DNA of 64,000 nucleotides from Batillaria attramentaria. Taxonomy: Eukaryota > Mollusca > Gastropoda > Batillariidae. Each line of letters opens with the position of its first letter. Position 1 is the stretch's first letter. Below the pieces are notes generated by a model. It saw nothing but the letters and a program-made list of their open reading frames with translations. It had not been told where the DNA came from and searched no databases. The DNA is taken from positions 807,501-871,500 of the forward strand of contig JACVVK020000143.1 of the NCBI GenBank assembly GCA_018292915.2. Reading direction: 5' to 3'. The translations under genes were made by a program, and so were the position numbers. Positions 11,277-22,228 of this stretch are shown one piece after another.

Positions 11277-11910
11277 AGGGGGGTGCGTGGGATAACTCAG
11301 GGAACTGCATGTGGGAATCAGTGGAGACTGATCCGAGTGTTGCTGGTTTGAATCCAACAGGGTCAGATTAGTGTATACCCGTTTTCCTCCGTCTCTGAGA
11401 TTGTGGTCATGAAGGACATTCACCTGATCCCTTACTCTCCAGTCTCCTGCAGGACAGACACAACTCCGAGTCACACGGCGTATGGTGGGCTCTAGTTCGT
11501 ATACTGTACACTCGATAGACTAGAGTTTGTATGTAGCACGTTATTGGAAACACACAGTTGGAAATCTTCTGCCTGTGGCACATTCAGGAGCGTGCAGCAG
11601 GGAGCAACAAAACAAGCTGAAACGAAGAACCTGACAAAGAATCAGTACATCTTACTGTTGGGAACTTGTCTACGCGCGGGTAGATTGGTTCTTCAAGCGT
11701 TGATATACGATTTTGCGGTGAATTTTTGTACTGACCAGCCGCCATCAGTAAACAGTACAGGCTCCTTTTCGTTGTCTCGGATTTCCTACACCAATTATTT
11801 CAGTCTTTGCGGACCTGTCGGGTGACTCAGAAAACGCACAGCGATTTCTTTCTCGGGATTTCTACTGGTTGCAGTGTCACGGTAGGATCTTATAGTTGTC
11901 ACACCGTTGA

Positions 11911-12040
11911 TACAATATGATACATGTGTATTGTCCTTAAAAAGGACATTTCTCTTACAGCCGGCTGAGCATTCAGTATCAGAAAGTTATTATAAAAACT
12001 ACGATATTCAATAAATTACACGAAACAATATCTAAAATAG
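11911..12040 (-). mobile_element. Dispersed repeat (TGTATTGTCC family), copy 1
   Basis: Aligns with 39420-39565. Shared blocks are ATTGTCCTTA, CTCTTACAGCC, CTGAGCATTCAGTA, CTATAAAAACTA (TTATAAAAACTA here) and AATAAATTAC. ATTGTCC at the left edge suggests the - strand 3' end of a retroposon (GGACAATA). No protein is encoded. Confidence 0.75.
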
Positions 12041-12500
12041 CCATCCAATACACAGTCAACTGAAATCCCCGCCGCCCCATAATGCTCCAAACAGCCTTTG
12101 TGACTGTAGTGTAGGGAATCTGATGCAGGCCTGGTGAGTCAGATGAAACAGACTAGGTCGGTCGGCTCTGTGTCTGACGCGAGAGTTACTAAAGGGACGT
12201 CAGCAGGAAGTGGAGTCGGAGACCCGCCCTGTCAAACTCACTATACCACGTGCTGCAATGGAAACTTTTTCTTGGCACGCCAGCGCCCTGACAGAAACAC
12301 CGGACTCCGATAATTAGACGAAGTAAACAGCAGCAGCAAGGCACCTTAATTCGGACGTCTACCCTTGAGGACTATTGTCAGAGTTCGCTGGCTCATGATA
12401 GCTTCCAAGCTAGTGCGAACGTGTGATGCTGAGACGCTCACAGACGAACACACCGCAACCGTTTCCCAGACAATTCTGACATCTGTACACGCACCCTTAA

Positions 12501-12565
12501 ACTGTACACATATCCATAAACTGTACACATATCCATAAACTGTACACATATCCATAAACTGTACA
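12501..12565. repeat. 19-bp minisatellite
   Basis: Three full units and a partial fourth of CTGTACACATATCCATAAA. Confidence 0.95.
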
Positions 12566-14110
12566 TTATTATACCCATACACTCAGCGAGAAACGTCTCG
12601 CTCTCTAACCTTCGGCTGAACTCAACGCGTGACCTTGATCTTCCAGGCAGCAGCATGATGAGTTGCGGCTGGCAGTTGTGCCACTATGATGGACAGGCGT
12701 CTGTTGACAGTCCTTAATAATAGAGACGGTAGTGGTGGTTCTGTCTGCAAATGAAGAGCGCCGTGAGGCAGATTAGAGGCCGGAGGGAGGTGCCAGGATT
12801 AGTAGGGGGATGGGGGAAGGGTTGTGGGTGTCTGTTCTGTAGGTTTGTCGTCTGGTGTTCCTCTGGACGTTGGCGCGAGTTTTCGTCAGCGCTCATAGCG
12901 AGGTGACGTTAGGGGCGTGACAGTGGCCTCAGTCGAATCAACGGGTCATCCGTGAACCGTGGTCAGAACTTAAGGGAAGGGGATGAGGGGGGGGGGGGAT
13001 CCAATCAGTCTCCAGATATTTGCATGGCCGTGTTGGCCAGAGAACAACATTCTGAGCTCCGCTTCCAATCTGCCTGAACGTGACCGAGTTAGACCTGTGT
13101 CAAGCTCTGAGTACGAATATTTTCCATGACCAGTTTGTTTCCACTGCGCACAATGTGCATTCTAACTGCATTCCTTCAAGACAAAACCCAAACTATATTT
13201 ACGCATTAACCACAGAAACAACCCGGCACATAGAAGAATGGGACCTGTCTAAAGCAGCCTAGCGCTATGTAGCTGACGTCAGTCAACTGATCTACAGGTG
13301 CCACAAAGTTCAGTCCACTGCCGGGTCGCTTTGACCTTTAGGGCGTGGGTGTGGGTGTACACATCTGTGTAACTATTCCTGGCTCCGGCTTCCTCACACT
13401 CCTGTGACAAATTGAGAAGTGAAGTGTGCTCACTCCTGGTGGCTACATCACTAGCTTGTTTTCTGATGACACAATTCACGTAGATCCCGTGCGGCGTGTA
13501 GAAGTGATGCCAATTGTGTTGAATGATGGCTCACTGTGTTAAACTTCCATCAGCTTTCCACGCCGCCCCAACTGGAATAACATTCTTGGAGCGATTGGCG
13601 GCTTGTATACGTATATAGCTCACAGGCAACACGTAACATGCCGCAGTCTGTGTTTTCAATCTCTCTCTCTCTCACTCTCTCCCCCCCCCCTCTATCTCTC
13701 CTTCTCTCTCCCTCCCCCCCCCCTCTCTCCCTTCCTGTCTCTCTCCCTCCCTCTCTCTTGTGTGGGGGATTCTCACCGGGGTTGGTCACAAATTTTCGCC
13801 ACTGGTCGGATGCTAATTATTTTTGGTTAATCATCGAGGTTCCAGAGAAAATATCACCTCCAAAATTGTCTGGGACATTCCTTATCGAGTGCTCTTTACA
13901 GTGATGTAATTTGTTCGAGGATTTATGGACGATTGCGGGTTGTGTTGGCTGTTTTCCTGGTGGGCGTGCTGTGCTGCGGTGGCCGGGTACAGGTGTGAAC
14001 ACAGTACACGTGAGTTCATGCTACTGAGCCGTGTTATTGACTGCTGTGTGTGCTGCACTATTGTGGAGTGTAGGCGACGCTGAAAGAAATCTTGGATTTG
14101 TGTTTTCGAC
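12566..14110. other. No gene seen; CT-rich tract
   Basis: No coding frame is supported. 13662-13760 is a C/T-only tract (polypurine on the other strand). The last ~200 bp may be the 5' leader of the retrotransposon ORF1 that starts at 14111, since nothing separates them. Confidence 0.4.
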
Positions 14111-14846
14111 ATGGCTGATTCTATTCGCCAGCTAGAGGAGACCAACGGGCAGTCAGCAGACGCATTGAAAAGCCAACTGGACACTATTATGCAAGCGGTC
14201 AACTCGCAAGGTAAATCTATTTCTGACAGACTAGAGACTCAGAGTAGAAACTTGTCAGACAAGATGGCGGAAAACCACAAGTCGCTGTGTGATAAACTTT
14301 CACAGCTCGGTACACAAGTTCAGCAGATTGGTGTGACGGTGCAGAAAAACTCGTCAGACATTGCAAATATTCGGACGGTTCAGAAGCGGTTCGAATCAAA
14401 GTTGTCGTTTAGAAGACGAGTTGGAGAAGTTAGAATCTCACTCCCGGCGTAACAATCTGTTGATTTTTGGGCTGGCTGAGTCTCGTGGGGAAACGTACCA
14501 CAAGTGTGCAGAGCATGTTGTGACTTTCCTGAACTATTATGCCAACTACAAGAGGTGGTGTACTGACGATGTTGAAAGGGCACACCGTATTGGCAAACCC
14601 AAAACTCACAGCAAACAGCCGTGCCCTATGATTGTCAAGTTTTCCAGGTGGTCTGACAAGATTGGCCTACTTCGTAGTCGCGATGCCCGTGACGCAATGA
14701 GATGGGACGGTTATCGTCTAGCATCTGATCTGACCAGAAAACAGACTGCTGAACTCCAGCGTCTCAAGAAAGAGGGCAAGTCGGGCTACTACCGGAACGG
14801 CAAGCTGGTTGTCACAGACAGGAATCCCGTTGCTGCGGATCGTTGA
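14111..14846 (+). pseudogene. Non-LTR retrotransposon ORF1, frameshifted
   Basis: Starts at ATG 14111 in CGACATGGC context. The first ~95 residues are a heptad-type coiled coil (QLEETNGQSADALKSQ, then QIGVTVQKNSSDIANI). Near 14395-14415 the reading frame changes by one; the first frame runs on to a stop at 14452 and the second carries the rest to a stop at 14846. The second part has LESHSRRNNLLIFGL, typical of the RRM start in L1-like ORF1 proteins, then DDVERAHRIGKPK, PMIVKFSRWSDK and a C-terminal DLTRKQTAELQRLKKEGK. Known family members bind RNA and act as nucleic acid chaperones in the retrotransposon RNP. The total of about 245 codons is near full length. The frameshift makes it non-functional as one protein, unless it is a sequencing error. 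Confidence 0.88.
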
Positions 14847-15215
14847 AATTGTTTGTCGGGCTTTGTGCCAGCAGCACGCTGTAGTAAACTAGACTAGGAC
14901 GAGGAAAGTGGAGATTTAGAGATACATGTACGTGGTAAGGTGGGCGCTACAAGCTCAGTGCCAACTCTGTTCCGGGTCCGTCGATAACTCTAGGCCCCTG
15001 CGATGACGACCAAGTCGGGCTAACCGAGACCGAGCCGGGCGAAGTGATACCTAAGAAAAAAAAAGAAAAATACTCGGTGACAAGGAAAGTGGACAGTTGC
15101 GAACAACTTTGAGGTCCCCGTGCTATTTCACAGTGTGCACAGAAGCGGTGAAAACTGTCGCATTCACCAGCACCAGTACATTCTCGGCCTGTTTCGAGGT
15201 TTTTACCAGCATGAG

Positions 15216-15938
15216 CACCGTCTTCCTGATAACGTTTCTGTTTACACTGCTGAGCTGCGGGCCATTTTACTCGCTCTCAAGCACGTGTATCAATCTAAAG
15301 GTAGCAACTTCCTTATTCTTTCAGACTCACTGTCGGCGCTTCAGGCTCTGCATGGTAGAAGACTGGATCACCCGCTCCTGGTGTTGATCCACGAACTCCA
15401 TGCATCCTTGATAGCGGATAACAAGGATATTGTTCTCATCTGGGTCCCAGGTCATGTAGGCATCCGAGGAAACAGGCGTGCTGACCGGGCCGCGAATGCT
15501 GCTCGTGATGGCCCTGTGGAGGATGCTCGCATGGTTGTCAGTGATTTTAAACCTCTTATATCAAAGTTTGTTCAAAAGGAGTGGCAGACCCAATGGGCTG
15601 CCCTCCCGGAGAACAAACTGTACAAAGTCTTACCCAGTATCTGTGATAGTCTCCCTCGCTGCCGACCTAATCGGCGCGAGGAGACCGTTCTTAGTCGTCT
15701 ACATATTGGACACACGCATGTTACCCATTCCCATATGTTAAAGGGGGAAGACCCCCCTTGGTGTGTTCCATGTCATCAACCATACACTGTGGAACATTTT
15801 TTAATCTCGTGCACGGATCTCACTGAGATTCGTGCCAAACATTACTGTGTAGATTCACTGAAGATGCTGTTCCGGGATGTCCCCCCTGACAGCGTCTTCA
15901 GTTTCCTGAAAGAAGTCAATTTGTTTTACAAAATATAG
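15216..15938 (+). pseudogene. RNase H domain and C-terminus of a LINE ORF2
   Basis: The frame starts in the host element (ATG at 15120), and LINE-derived sequence begins at codon 33. RNase H motifs are visible: YTAELRAILLAL (catalytic Glu), FLILSDSLSAL (catalytic Asp) and WVPGHVGIRGNRRADRAA (His and final Asp). The first catalytic Asp (TDGS-type motif) is missing because the 5' part was never copied. Downstream, EETVLSRLHIGHTHVTH and a CVPCHQPYTVEHFLISC zinc-finger-like motif are the usual tail of such ORF2 proteins. RNase H removes template RNA during retrotransposition in the family. Endonuclease and reverse transcriptase are absent, so it is dead on arrival. Confidence 0.93.
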
Positions 15939-16178
15939 TGCTGTGATATATATATTATATATATTTAGACTGTCTTTGACCTCTGATGTTCAGTATCTAA
16001 AATCTTTAAGGATATTTCTCATTTAAACCCAATAGATTTTTAGTATATATTTACATCTTGTTTTAACGTGGAAATTTTTATGTTTTAAAGGACCTGGCAG
16101 AAAGGGACTTTAGCTAGCCGCGAATTAGCCTTTGTTGCTTGCGCGGCGTTAAGCCCTAAATAACTAACTAAATAACTA
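15216..16178 (+). mobile_element. 5'-truncated RNase H-type LINE nested in the fold-back
   Basis: The 963-bp body is flanked by identical 11-bp ACCAGCATGAG at 15205-15215 and 16179-16189, a target-site duplication. Joining the flanks restores continuity of the host element's arm. The insert holds the last part of a LINE ORF2 (RNase H and C-terminal region), an AT-rich 3' UTR and a 3' end reading GCGTTAAGCCCTAAA followed by TAACTAAC repeats. LINEs with RNase H include the I/Nimb groups known in molluscs; the exact clade is not determined. Confidence 0.9.
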
Positions 16179-16540
16179 ACCAGCATGAGTAGTCCCCCGT
16201 GCATACATAGGCCCGCAGCAATCAATCATTTTTCGTGGCAGCTTTGTGCTCCGACGCGAAAAAATGCGTGCTTGTTATGGCAAGCCCGGTAGATTTTTCG
16301 TGCAGGTAATAATCTCGAAACAGGCCGAGGATGTAATGTACTGAATGCGACAATTTTCCCCGCTTCTGTGCACACTGTGAAATAACACGGGGACCTCAAA
16401 GTTGTTCGCAACTGTCCACTTCCCTTGTCACCGAGTAGTTTGCTTTTTTCCTTCTTAGGCATTACTAAGCTCAGCCCGGTTTCGGTTAGCCCGAGCTGGC
16501 ATCGTCGCGGGGGCCAAGAATGGCGTTAGGCCCCCGGAGC

Positions 16541-17701
16541 GGGAATGGCTCAGTGCAGCAAACAAAATTCACCATGGCGGCGAACGCCGGGAGGCACTGT
16601 TGCAACTTTCCACAACTCGGATGTCTGTCGTCCTGATAAAGATGCCGATAAAATTGGAATCTGTCTGTATGAGGAACTCAGTCTTTGGGCTTGGGGCCGT
16701 CAGCCACACAGATATTTCTTTGTTTTAATCTGTCAGGGTTTAGTTCATGGAAATAACGTGACGATGTACACAAAGAGACGCACATTCTGTTTGACTCGCT
16801 GTTATTGACCCATAGAATCCATTCCCGACTTGCGATTTCCTTACAGACCACGTGACTGACCAGCCAGTGACTGACCAGTCAGTCAGTGTTAACAAGAGGG
16901 GAGTCAATACTGGTTAAACGGTTTGATCGACAGTGTCCGGGTAGCGAGTTCCATTCCCGGCTGATGTGACGTTAATGTGACGCCAAGACACTCGTCCCCA
17001 CACCGAGTCTCACGTGCCCGGAGTCGCCGTCTTCCCCCGTCCCCAACCGTCCTTGCACCCCACCCCACCCTCCTTTTTGCCCCTTCTGCACGTGCGGCGT
17101 GTGTTGATTGCAATGGCCGATGGGAAGACGCGGCCATTTCGCCTGATAATTGAGATGGGGGCCCCGGGGACTGGATCCAGCCACTACTGTACGACCGGCA
17201 AGTGAACATCGGACAGAACACAACCCTGATACCCCCCGGCCCCACCTCCCTTTCCCCGGTCACCCCCCACCACCCCCACCACCGTGCCGGCACATTTCCT
17301 CTTTCCATCGGCAAGCCAAATCTTCTGACTGATGAGAAGAATGCCCCCCCCCCCCCCCAAGTTCCGTGTTGACCTAATTACTCAGCTACAGCCAACATTC
17401 AACCTTCTCTCAAATGAATTCAGGCTATAGTCACGGCGACCCTGTCCCTTTTCAGTCAATGCGAGGTGTAGGTCAGTGTTGGTGTGGGTTCTGACCGACA
17501 ACCTGCTAAATGGGTGCAAACAACACGGGCACATTTATTCGTGAGTTAACCCGAGTGGCCATACATTATTTAAGTTTGCAAGATTGTTCTCAAAATATTC
17601 CAGTCTCAGTTTTCGCAGAAGTACCACGATTGGCGGAAAGAGCGCTCGTGCACTATCGGTGATCAAAGTTCTCTTGTGTAGCAGAGTCAACTCAGTTGCA
17701 A
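16541..17701. other. No gene seen
   Basis: No supported gene. Near 16918-16960 a GCGAGTTCCATTCCCGGCTG segment resembles a degraded SINE B-box region. 17225-17290 and 17343-17360 are C-rich. Confidence 0.35.
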
Positions 17702-18109
17702 ACCCCATGGCGTGTGAACCACATGGCGTGAGGAAGCCCCATGAAGCGATGGACTCCATGACGGACGAGAAGAACCCCCGGCCCATGAAGTGCTGAACCC
17801 CATGAAGCGAGGAACCCCATGAAGTGCTGAACCCCATGAAGCGATGAACCGCATGAAGCGAGGAACCCCATGAAGTGCTGAACCCCTTGAAGAGAGGAAC
17901 CCCATGAAGCGAGGAACCCCATGAAGTGCTGAACCCCATGAAGTGATGAACCCCATGAAGCGCTGAGCCCCATGAAGCGCTGAACCCCTTGAAGCGAGAA
18001 ACCCCATGAAGTGCTGAACCCCATGAAGCGAGGAACCCCATGAAGTGCTGAACCCCATGAAGCGAGGAACCCCATGAAGTGCTGAACCCCATGAAGTGAT
18101 GAACCCCAT
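17702..18109. repeat. 18-bp minisatellite
   Basis: About 22 units of CCCCATGAAGCGAGGAAC and its GTGCTGAAC, GTGATGAAC and GCGCTGAAC variants, which tend to alternate so that 36-bp dimers are visible. The unit is 6 codons with no stop on the - strand, giving three overlapping - frames of 142-185 codons. I regard these as artefacts. Confidence 0.96.
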
Positions 18110-18439
18110 CTCGCGAACATTCATCGTCGTACTGTATTCAAGGTAGCTAAGTCACGTGACGCCAGCTGCATGACGGGACATAAAGGTCAAGACTCACCGC
18201 ACCATCAGCAGCATGTAGCTTACCTCCCCTAGGACAGGGAGACTGAGATCCTGCCATATCCTGCAATATCCTGTTTCCAGCTCCTGCTCCTGTGAGGCCG
18301 ATTACAAATACCGACTGCATGCTGGACTCCCGCAAAACTGTTCCGTCCTTTAGAGATAGCGCGGTAAAGGGGTTTAACCCAGGTACCCAGGAGAATCATT
18401 ATAGGGCGGGGAAATGGGGAGGAGGGACCGGCCAAGGAC

Positions 18440-18440
<1 letters not shown>

Positions 18441-18501
<61 letters not shown>

Positions 18502-18541
18502 TGTGTGTGTGTGTGTATGTGTGTGTGTGTGTGTGTGTGTG
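18441..18541. repeat. (TG)n microsatellite with TATG interruptions
   Basis: About 50 TG units interrupted by two TATG steps. Confidence 0.98.
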
Positions 18542-18671
18542 GAGAGAGTGTGTGTGTGGGGGGGAGGAGGCCGGGAGTGGGGGGGGGGGGGTATCGAAGG
18601 AAGGGAAGAGGCTAGAGATAGCAGCTAACGTCACTCCGTCATGATATATGAATTATATTGTAGGTAGTAGT

Positions 18672-18735
18672 GGGGGGGGGGGGGGGGGGGTAGGAACGAA
18701 CGAACGAACTTTATTGCGGAAGGTTAGGGAAGGAA
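18672..18735 (-). mobile_element. G19 homopolymer and possible retroposon 3' end
   Basis: A 19-G run, then CGAACGAACGAACTTTATTG. On the - strand this is a CAATAAAG end with a (TTCG)n tail, similar in layout to other retroposon ends in the window. Confidence 0.4.
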
Positions 18736-18924
18736 GGGAGAAGGGTGGAGATATTAGATAGCGACGGTGTATGAATAATATACCGGACTGGACCGTGACA
18801 TTTACAGCACCAGTAGCCTTTGCGGTCCTGATAGCTTATAAATGCGTGTTCCTCGTGGCCTGTGACACGAATACAGCAACACCAACAACCCCTATCACTT
18901 TCCGGGTCCTACCTCGCCCAATCT

Positions 18925-19190
18925 CCCTCCACAAAACAAACAAACTAAAAACCAAAGCCCCCCCCCCCCCCCCCCCCGAAAAACAACAACAATAAAAACA
19001 ACCAAAACCCCAAACAAAACCCAAAACAAACAAACAAACAACGCAACAACAACAACAACAAAAACCCAACCGAAAAACCCCACCCAAAAAAACAAACGAA
19101 CAAGAAACAACAAAAAAACAACAAAGCAAAACAATAACAAAACAAAGACAGAAAGGAAAAAAACACCAATTAGGAACCGTCACGTGACGT
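18925..19190. repeat. A/C-only low-complexity tract
   Basis: Runs of CAA, CAAA and AACC with an internal C18 homopolymer. Frames on the - strand here are poly-Val/Phe/Cys and not credible. Confidence 0.9.
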
Positions 19191-19728
19191 GGAGTGCCTT
19201 GGACATAGAAAACCAGAAACAAAGACAATAATTAAAACAAGTGCCAATCCCCACCACCCCATTCTCCCCGTCACCCACCCCGTATTCGCAAACCGATCTT
19301 CAGTTTGATCTGCGAGAAACATTCACTTCATCGTCGATGAACTAGTCCTCCTGTGTGGCTTTGACAGGAAGGCAATCTTAACGCATGCTCAGTGAGGCCA
19401 AGATTACAACTTCCGGGCGAATCAGTCACATCCGGTGCCAGGGTATCCAGTCTTTTAGGCCGCGTTTTCAGCTTCTTGCTAATCTGTCTGGACCCGAGGA
19501 CGCTGATTTCTTTTCTCGGAAGACCCAGGAGAATCTCCTGACCCCAAACCATAACAGCAAATCAGCCGATTGCAGGGATTGAGCGAGAGTACGCCGAGGG
19601 CCCATCAGTGTGTTTTGCTTCATGTCCCCGACCAGTGTGTGACTTCAGCCAATCACAGTCGCACAAATGGGGAGCTAATGTGGCCCAGCTTTGCTTCTCA
19701 GTGTCGTTTTGCCTCAGTTATTGTCAAT

Positions 19729-19870
19729 GGTCCAAAATCAGCTCTCTCTCTCTCCACTTCTTGTCCTCAGCTGTTCAAGTGGAATTCGCTTTCGACACAC
19801 ATTATTTCAGCTCCAACCATGAACACCTTCAAGGCGCGGTTATATACGCATTTGTCCCTTCATGAACTCT
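19729..19870 (+). pseudogene. Reverse transcriptase C-terminus (CR1/L2-like)
   Basis: GPKSALSLSTSCPQLFKWNSL followed by THIISAPTMNTFKAR and LYTHL matches the conserved end of CR1/L2-like ORF2 proteins (FG.RSFS..AP.LWN.LP, then FK..LKTHLF). The Pro of the usual WNSLP is Ser here. No RT catalytic motifs are present upstream, so the copy is 5'-truncated. The open frame continues to 19974, but the part after ~19870 is poly-Phe and likely UTR. Confidence 0.72.
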
Positions 19871-20080
19871 CTAATAACTCCCAATGTTTTTCTAAAGGTT
19901 TTCCTTTATTTGTATTTTTCTTCCTTTATTTTCTTCTCTTCAATATAATTATGTGTTTGTACCACATGTATTAGTGTATGGTGCGTGATTTTGAATGTTG
20001 AAATGTGCTTTGCCTTGCTTATATATTACTAATTATGAGTTCACCTTGTTACTGTAGCATTTGATAGTAGTTTAGCAACC

Positions 20081-20138
<58 letters not shown>

Positions 20139-20213
20139 TAGCAAGGACAAGATGCAAGACAGGTCTGCGCACCTAATCTTCTATCCTTGGAAAATAAAGT
20201 GTCATTGTCATTA

Positions 20214-20218
<5 letters not shown>
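19729..20218 (+). mobile_element. CR1/L2-like LINE, 3' portion, copy A
   Basis: Comprises the C-terminus of an ORF2 (19729-19870) followed by a 3' UTR that aligns with 34256-34540. Shared blocks include TTTATTTTCTTCTCTTCA, ACATGTATTAGTGT, TGCTTTGCCTTG, GATAGTAGTTTAGCAACCG, AGAGTAGCAAGGACAAGATG and AGACAGGTCTGCGCACC. It ends GGAAAATAAAGTGTCATTGTC with TCATT-type repeats. A (TG)n tract at 20083-20134 lies inside the UTR; the other copy has only about six TG units there. Confidence 0.85.
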
Positions 20219-20254
<36 letters not shown>

Positions 20255-20309
20255 ACAACTGAACTACATAATGTGCAGCATCATACACGGCCTCCCCATC
20301 CCCCGGCTT

Positions 20310-20379
<70 letters not shown>
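20218..20379. repeat. (CT)n, then repeat remnant with (CA)n
   Basis: (CT)n at 20218-20250 and (CA)n at 20313-20379. Between them, CATCATACACGGCCTCCCC is the same 19-bp string found next to (CA)n at 24865. There it belongs to the 3' UTR of a - strand LINE, so a second truncated copy of that LINE end is likely here. Confidence 0.7.
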
Positions 20380-20381
<2 letters not shown>

Positions 20382-21039
20382 AGCAAGTAGATATAATTGA
20401 AATATAAACCCAGATTGCTGGAGTGGTATGTAGCAGCTAAAAGCAGAAAAAGATAGACTGCTGCAACTGAGGGACTCGTCTGTCTCGAGTCTCTGAGCTC
20501 GAAGTAACCTACTTTCAAGTTTTGCGTTGCCACTTCTCCAGTACGGAATAAGATGGTCTCAACTGAGGGAGGCACAACAACATCAGGTTGTGCACGCCGA
20601 GACTGGGGGAGGGGGGGGGGGAGACAAAATGCAAAGTGTGCGTTGAATGAAATACAGCAGCAGTAAGAAACAGGAAGTGACGTGTGTGAACGAGATTCCC
20701 ATACCGGGCACCAGGTGTCGCCACCATCACACCGCCATCCATAAACTCCACTGGGAAACCTCGTTCATTGGCAGTGGAACTGTAAAGCCCGGCTTTATGT
20801 CATTCTAATCTGCAAGAACTTTAATTTGGTTTTCATGGCAACACGCACGTGCTTTGTAGCGCCACCAGAACCGCGGTAGCGGTAAGGTCACGTGGTTGTT
20901 ATGGCCGTCACTGAATCAGTCCGGTGGGCTTTGGTAATGGCTTTTCAAAGTCAAACTGAAAACCATGTTCAGACTGTCCTACAACTAGATTCACCACAGT
21001 TTCTGACCCATCCTGTGCCTGATGCTGGTGAAGGGGCAG

Positions 21040-21044
21040 CTATG

Positions 21045-21076
<32 letters not shown>

Positions 21077-21215
21077 TGTGTGTGTGTGTCTTGTGTCAGT
21101 ATGTGTCGCATACTTTTGTTTTATTAGTTTCAGACTGTAATTGTGAAGCGCCTTGAGCTCACCTTGTGGGGATACTGCGCTATATAAGAATGTTTATCGT
21201 TATTATTATTATTAA
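21040..21215 (+). mobile_element. (ATT)n-tailed retroposon 3' end
   Basis: After a (GTGC)n(GT)n stretch at 21042-21090, the sequence GTGAAGCGCCTTGAGCTCAC then TGCGCTATATAAGAATGTTT ends in (TTA)n. An end reading GCGCTATATAA followed by (ATT)n is typical of many animal non-LTR elements. Confidence 0.6.
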
Positions 21216-22075
21216 TGGTTGCGTCAGGTGTTGGAAAAGTGGAGGATGGTGTATGTGTTGTATGGAGTAAGGTTACTTGATTCCTTTTTGAGTTCAGAGT
21301 GTAAAAGCCGTAAAGTACGGTTCCCAAACACGCTACAGTCACAGAAAACGCTATTGTTTACACATGAAGACCATTACTGCATTAGCCACTACCGTACGTT
21401 ACTGATGTCTTCACACAGACCCGGCACGAGATAAGGACAATCACTGAGACACCGAGGATCCTTCGTCAGTTGCTGGAACAGTTTTTTCCCTTTGGTAAAC
21501 GTCGAAATGTTCTTATGCAGATTACAGATTTTGAGACATGCCAAAAGAAATAACTCTTCCAAACCCCCAGAAACCCCAGTGGATACGGGTCTGACTTGAG
21601 TCGCCTGTAAGTACACGCTCTACTGTTTGCTATTGACCGGCACTCGGAGGGAGGAGGATGTGACCACGTGACCATTATTATCATAATGCCAATTTCTGCA
21701 ACGTTCTGTGTCGTCAGTCCGCGTCAGTCCACACGTAGAGGAACGGACACAGTCTCTTCAGTGGTGATGCACATCCAATCTCATCTTGGACTCAGGAGAG
21801 ACTGTCGTCTGTGCTGACTATGTAAATAAAATGCCACATACTCACGGCACTGACTTGGAAGAATACGACAGACAGACAGTGTCTCTCATTCTAGAATGAA
21901 CGATTGCTTGGGTGGCGTTCAGTACAAGATAGAACTATGAACGTACACGTGCTTGCTTCAACTGCTGGACTAGTGAGGCAAAGATAACTGAAGCAACGTG
22001 TCATTCGTGGAACTCATCAAAACAAAATGAACGCCGGGACAACTGGAAGTTGGAAGTTGGTGGTCAGTGTCGGAG

Positions 22076-22137
22076 TGTAACGTCATTTTCGAGGACATAG
22101 GGGGTGATATCAAAGACGGAGCAACGAGGGGGGACGG
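22076..22137 (-). mobile_element. Remnant of a family A SINE, minus strand
   Basis: GGGTGATATCAAAGACGGAG then CAACGA matches the reverse complement of the SINE 3' half (CGTTGCCCCGTCTTTGATATCACCC). The rest is degraded. Confidence 0.55.
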
Positions 22138-22163
22138 GGTGGCGGACAACAACAACAGCAACA

Positions 22164-22164
<1 letters not shown>

Positions 22165-22224
<60 letters not shown>
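22165..22224. repeat. (CA)n microsatellite
   Basis: About 30 CA units. Confidence 0.98.

Positions 22225-22228
<4 letters not shown>

Larger units (their letters stand above)
14970..16540. mobile_element. Fold-back element with ~245-bp inverted arms
   Basis: Left arm 14970-15215 and right arm 16289-16540 are inverted copies with about 75-80% identity by eye. Shared blocks include TCGGGCTAACCG, CTCGGTGACAAGG, AGTGGACAGTTGCGAACAAC, TTTGAGGTCCCCGTG and CGGCCTGTTTCGAG. Without the LINE nested inside, the loop would be only about 100 bp. On the - strand the right arm keeps a 78-codon frame starting MPKKEKSKLLGDKGSGQL, which I do not recognise. The left arm begins ~120 bp after the ORF1 stop, so it could belong to the ORF1 element or be independent. 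Confidence 0.8.

Noticed and set aside
11041..11310. Frames through (TG)n, (AG)n, (CA)n such as poly-Cys/Val or poly-Thr/His
   Set aside because: Pure microsatellite translation; the same applies to every (CA)n tract in the window.
15120..15938. RNase H frame as a domesticated host RNase H gene
   Set aside because: Flanking 11-bp target-site duplication, 5' truncation and missing first catalytic Asp mark it as a LINE insertion.
14111..16178. One intact two-ORF LINE from ORF1 to RNase H
   Set aside because: Endonuclease and reverse transcriptase are absent and the target-site duplication shows that the RNase H part is a separate later insertion.
17535..18124. Three - strand frames of 142-185 codons
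   Set aside because: 18-bp minisatellite without stops; all frames are open together.
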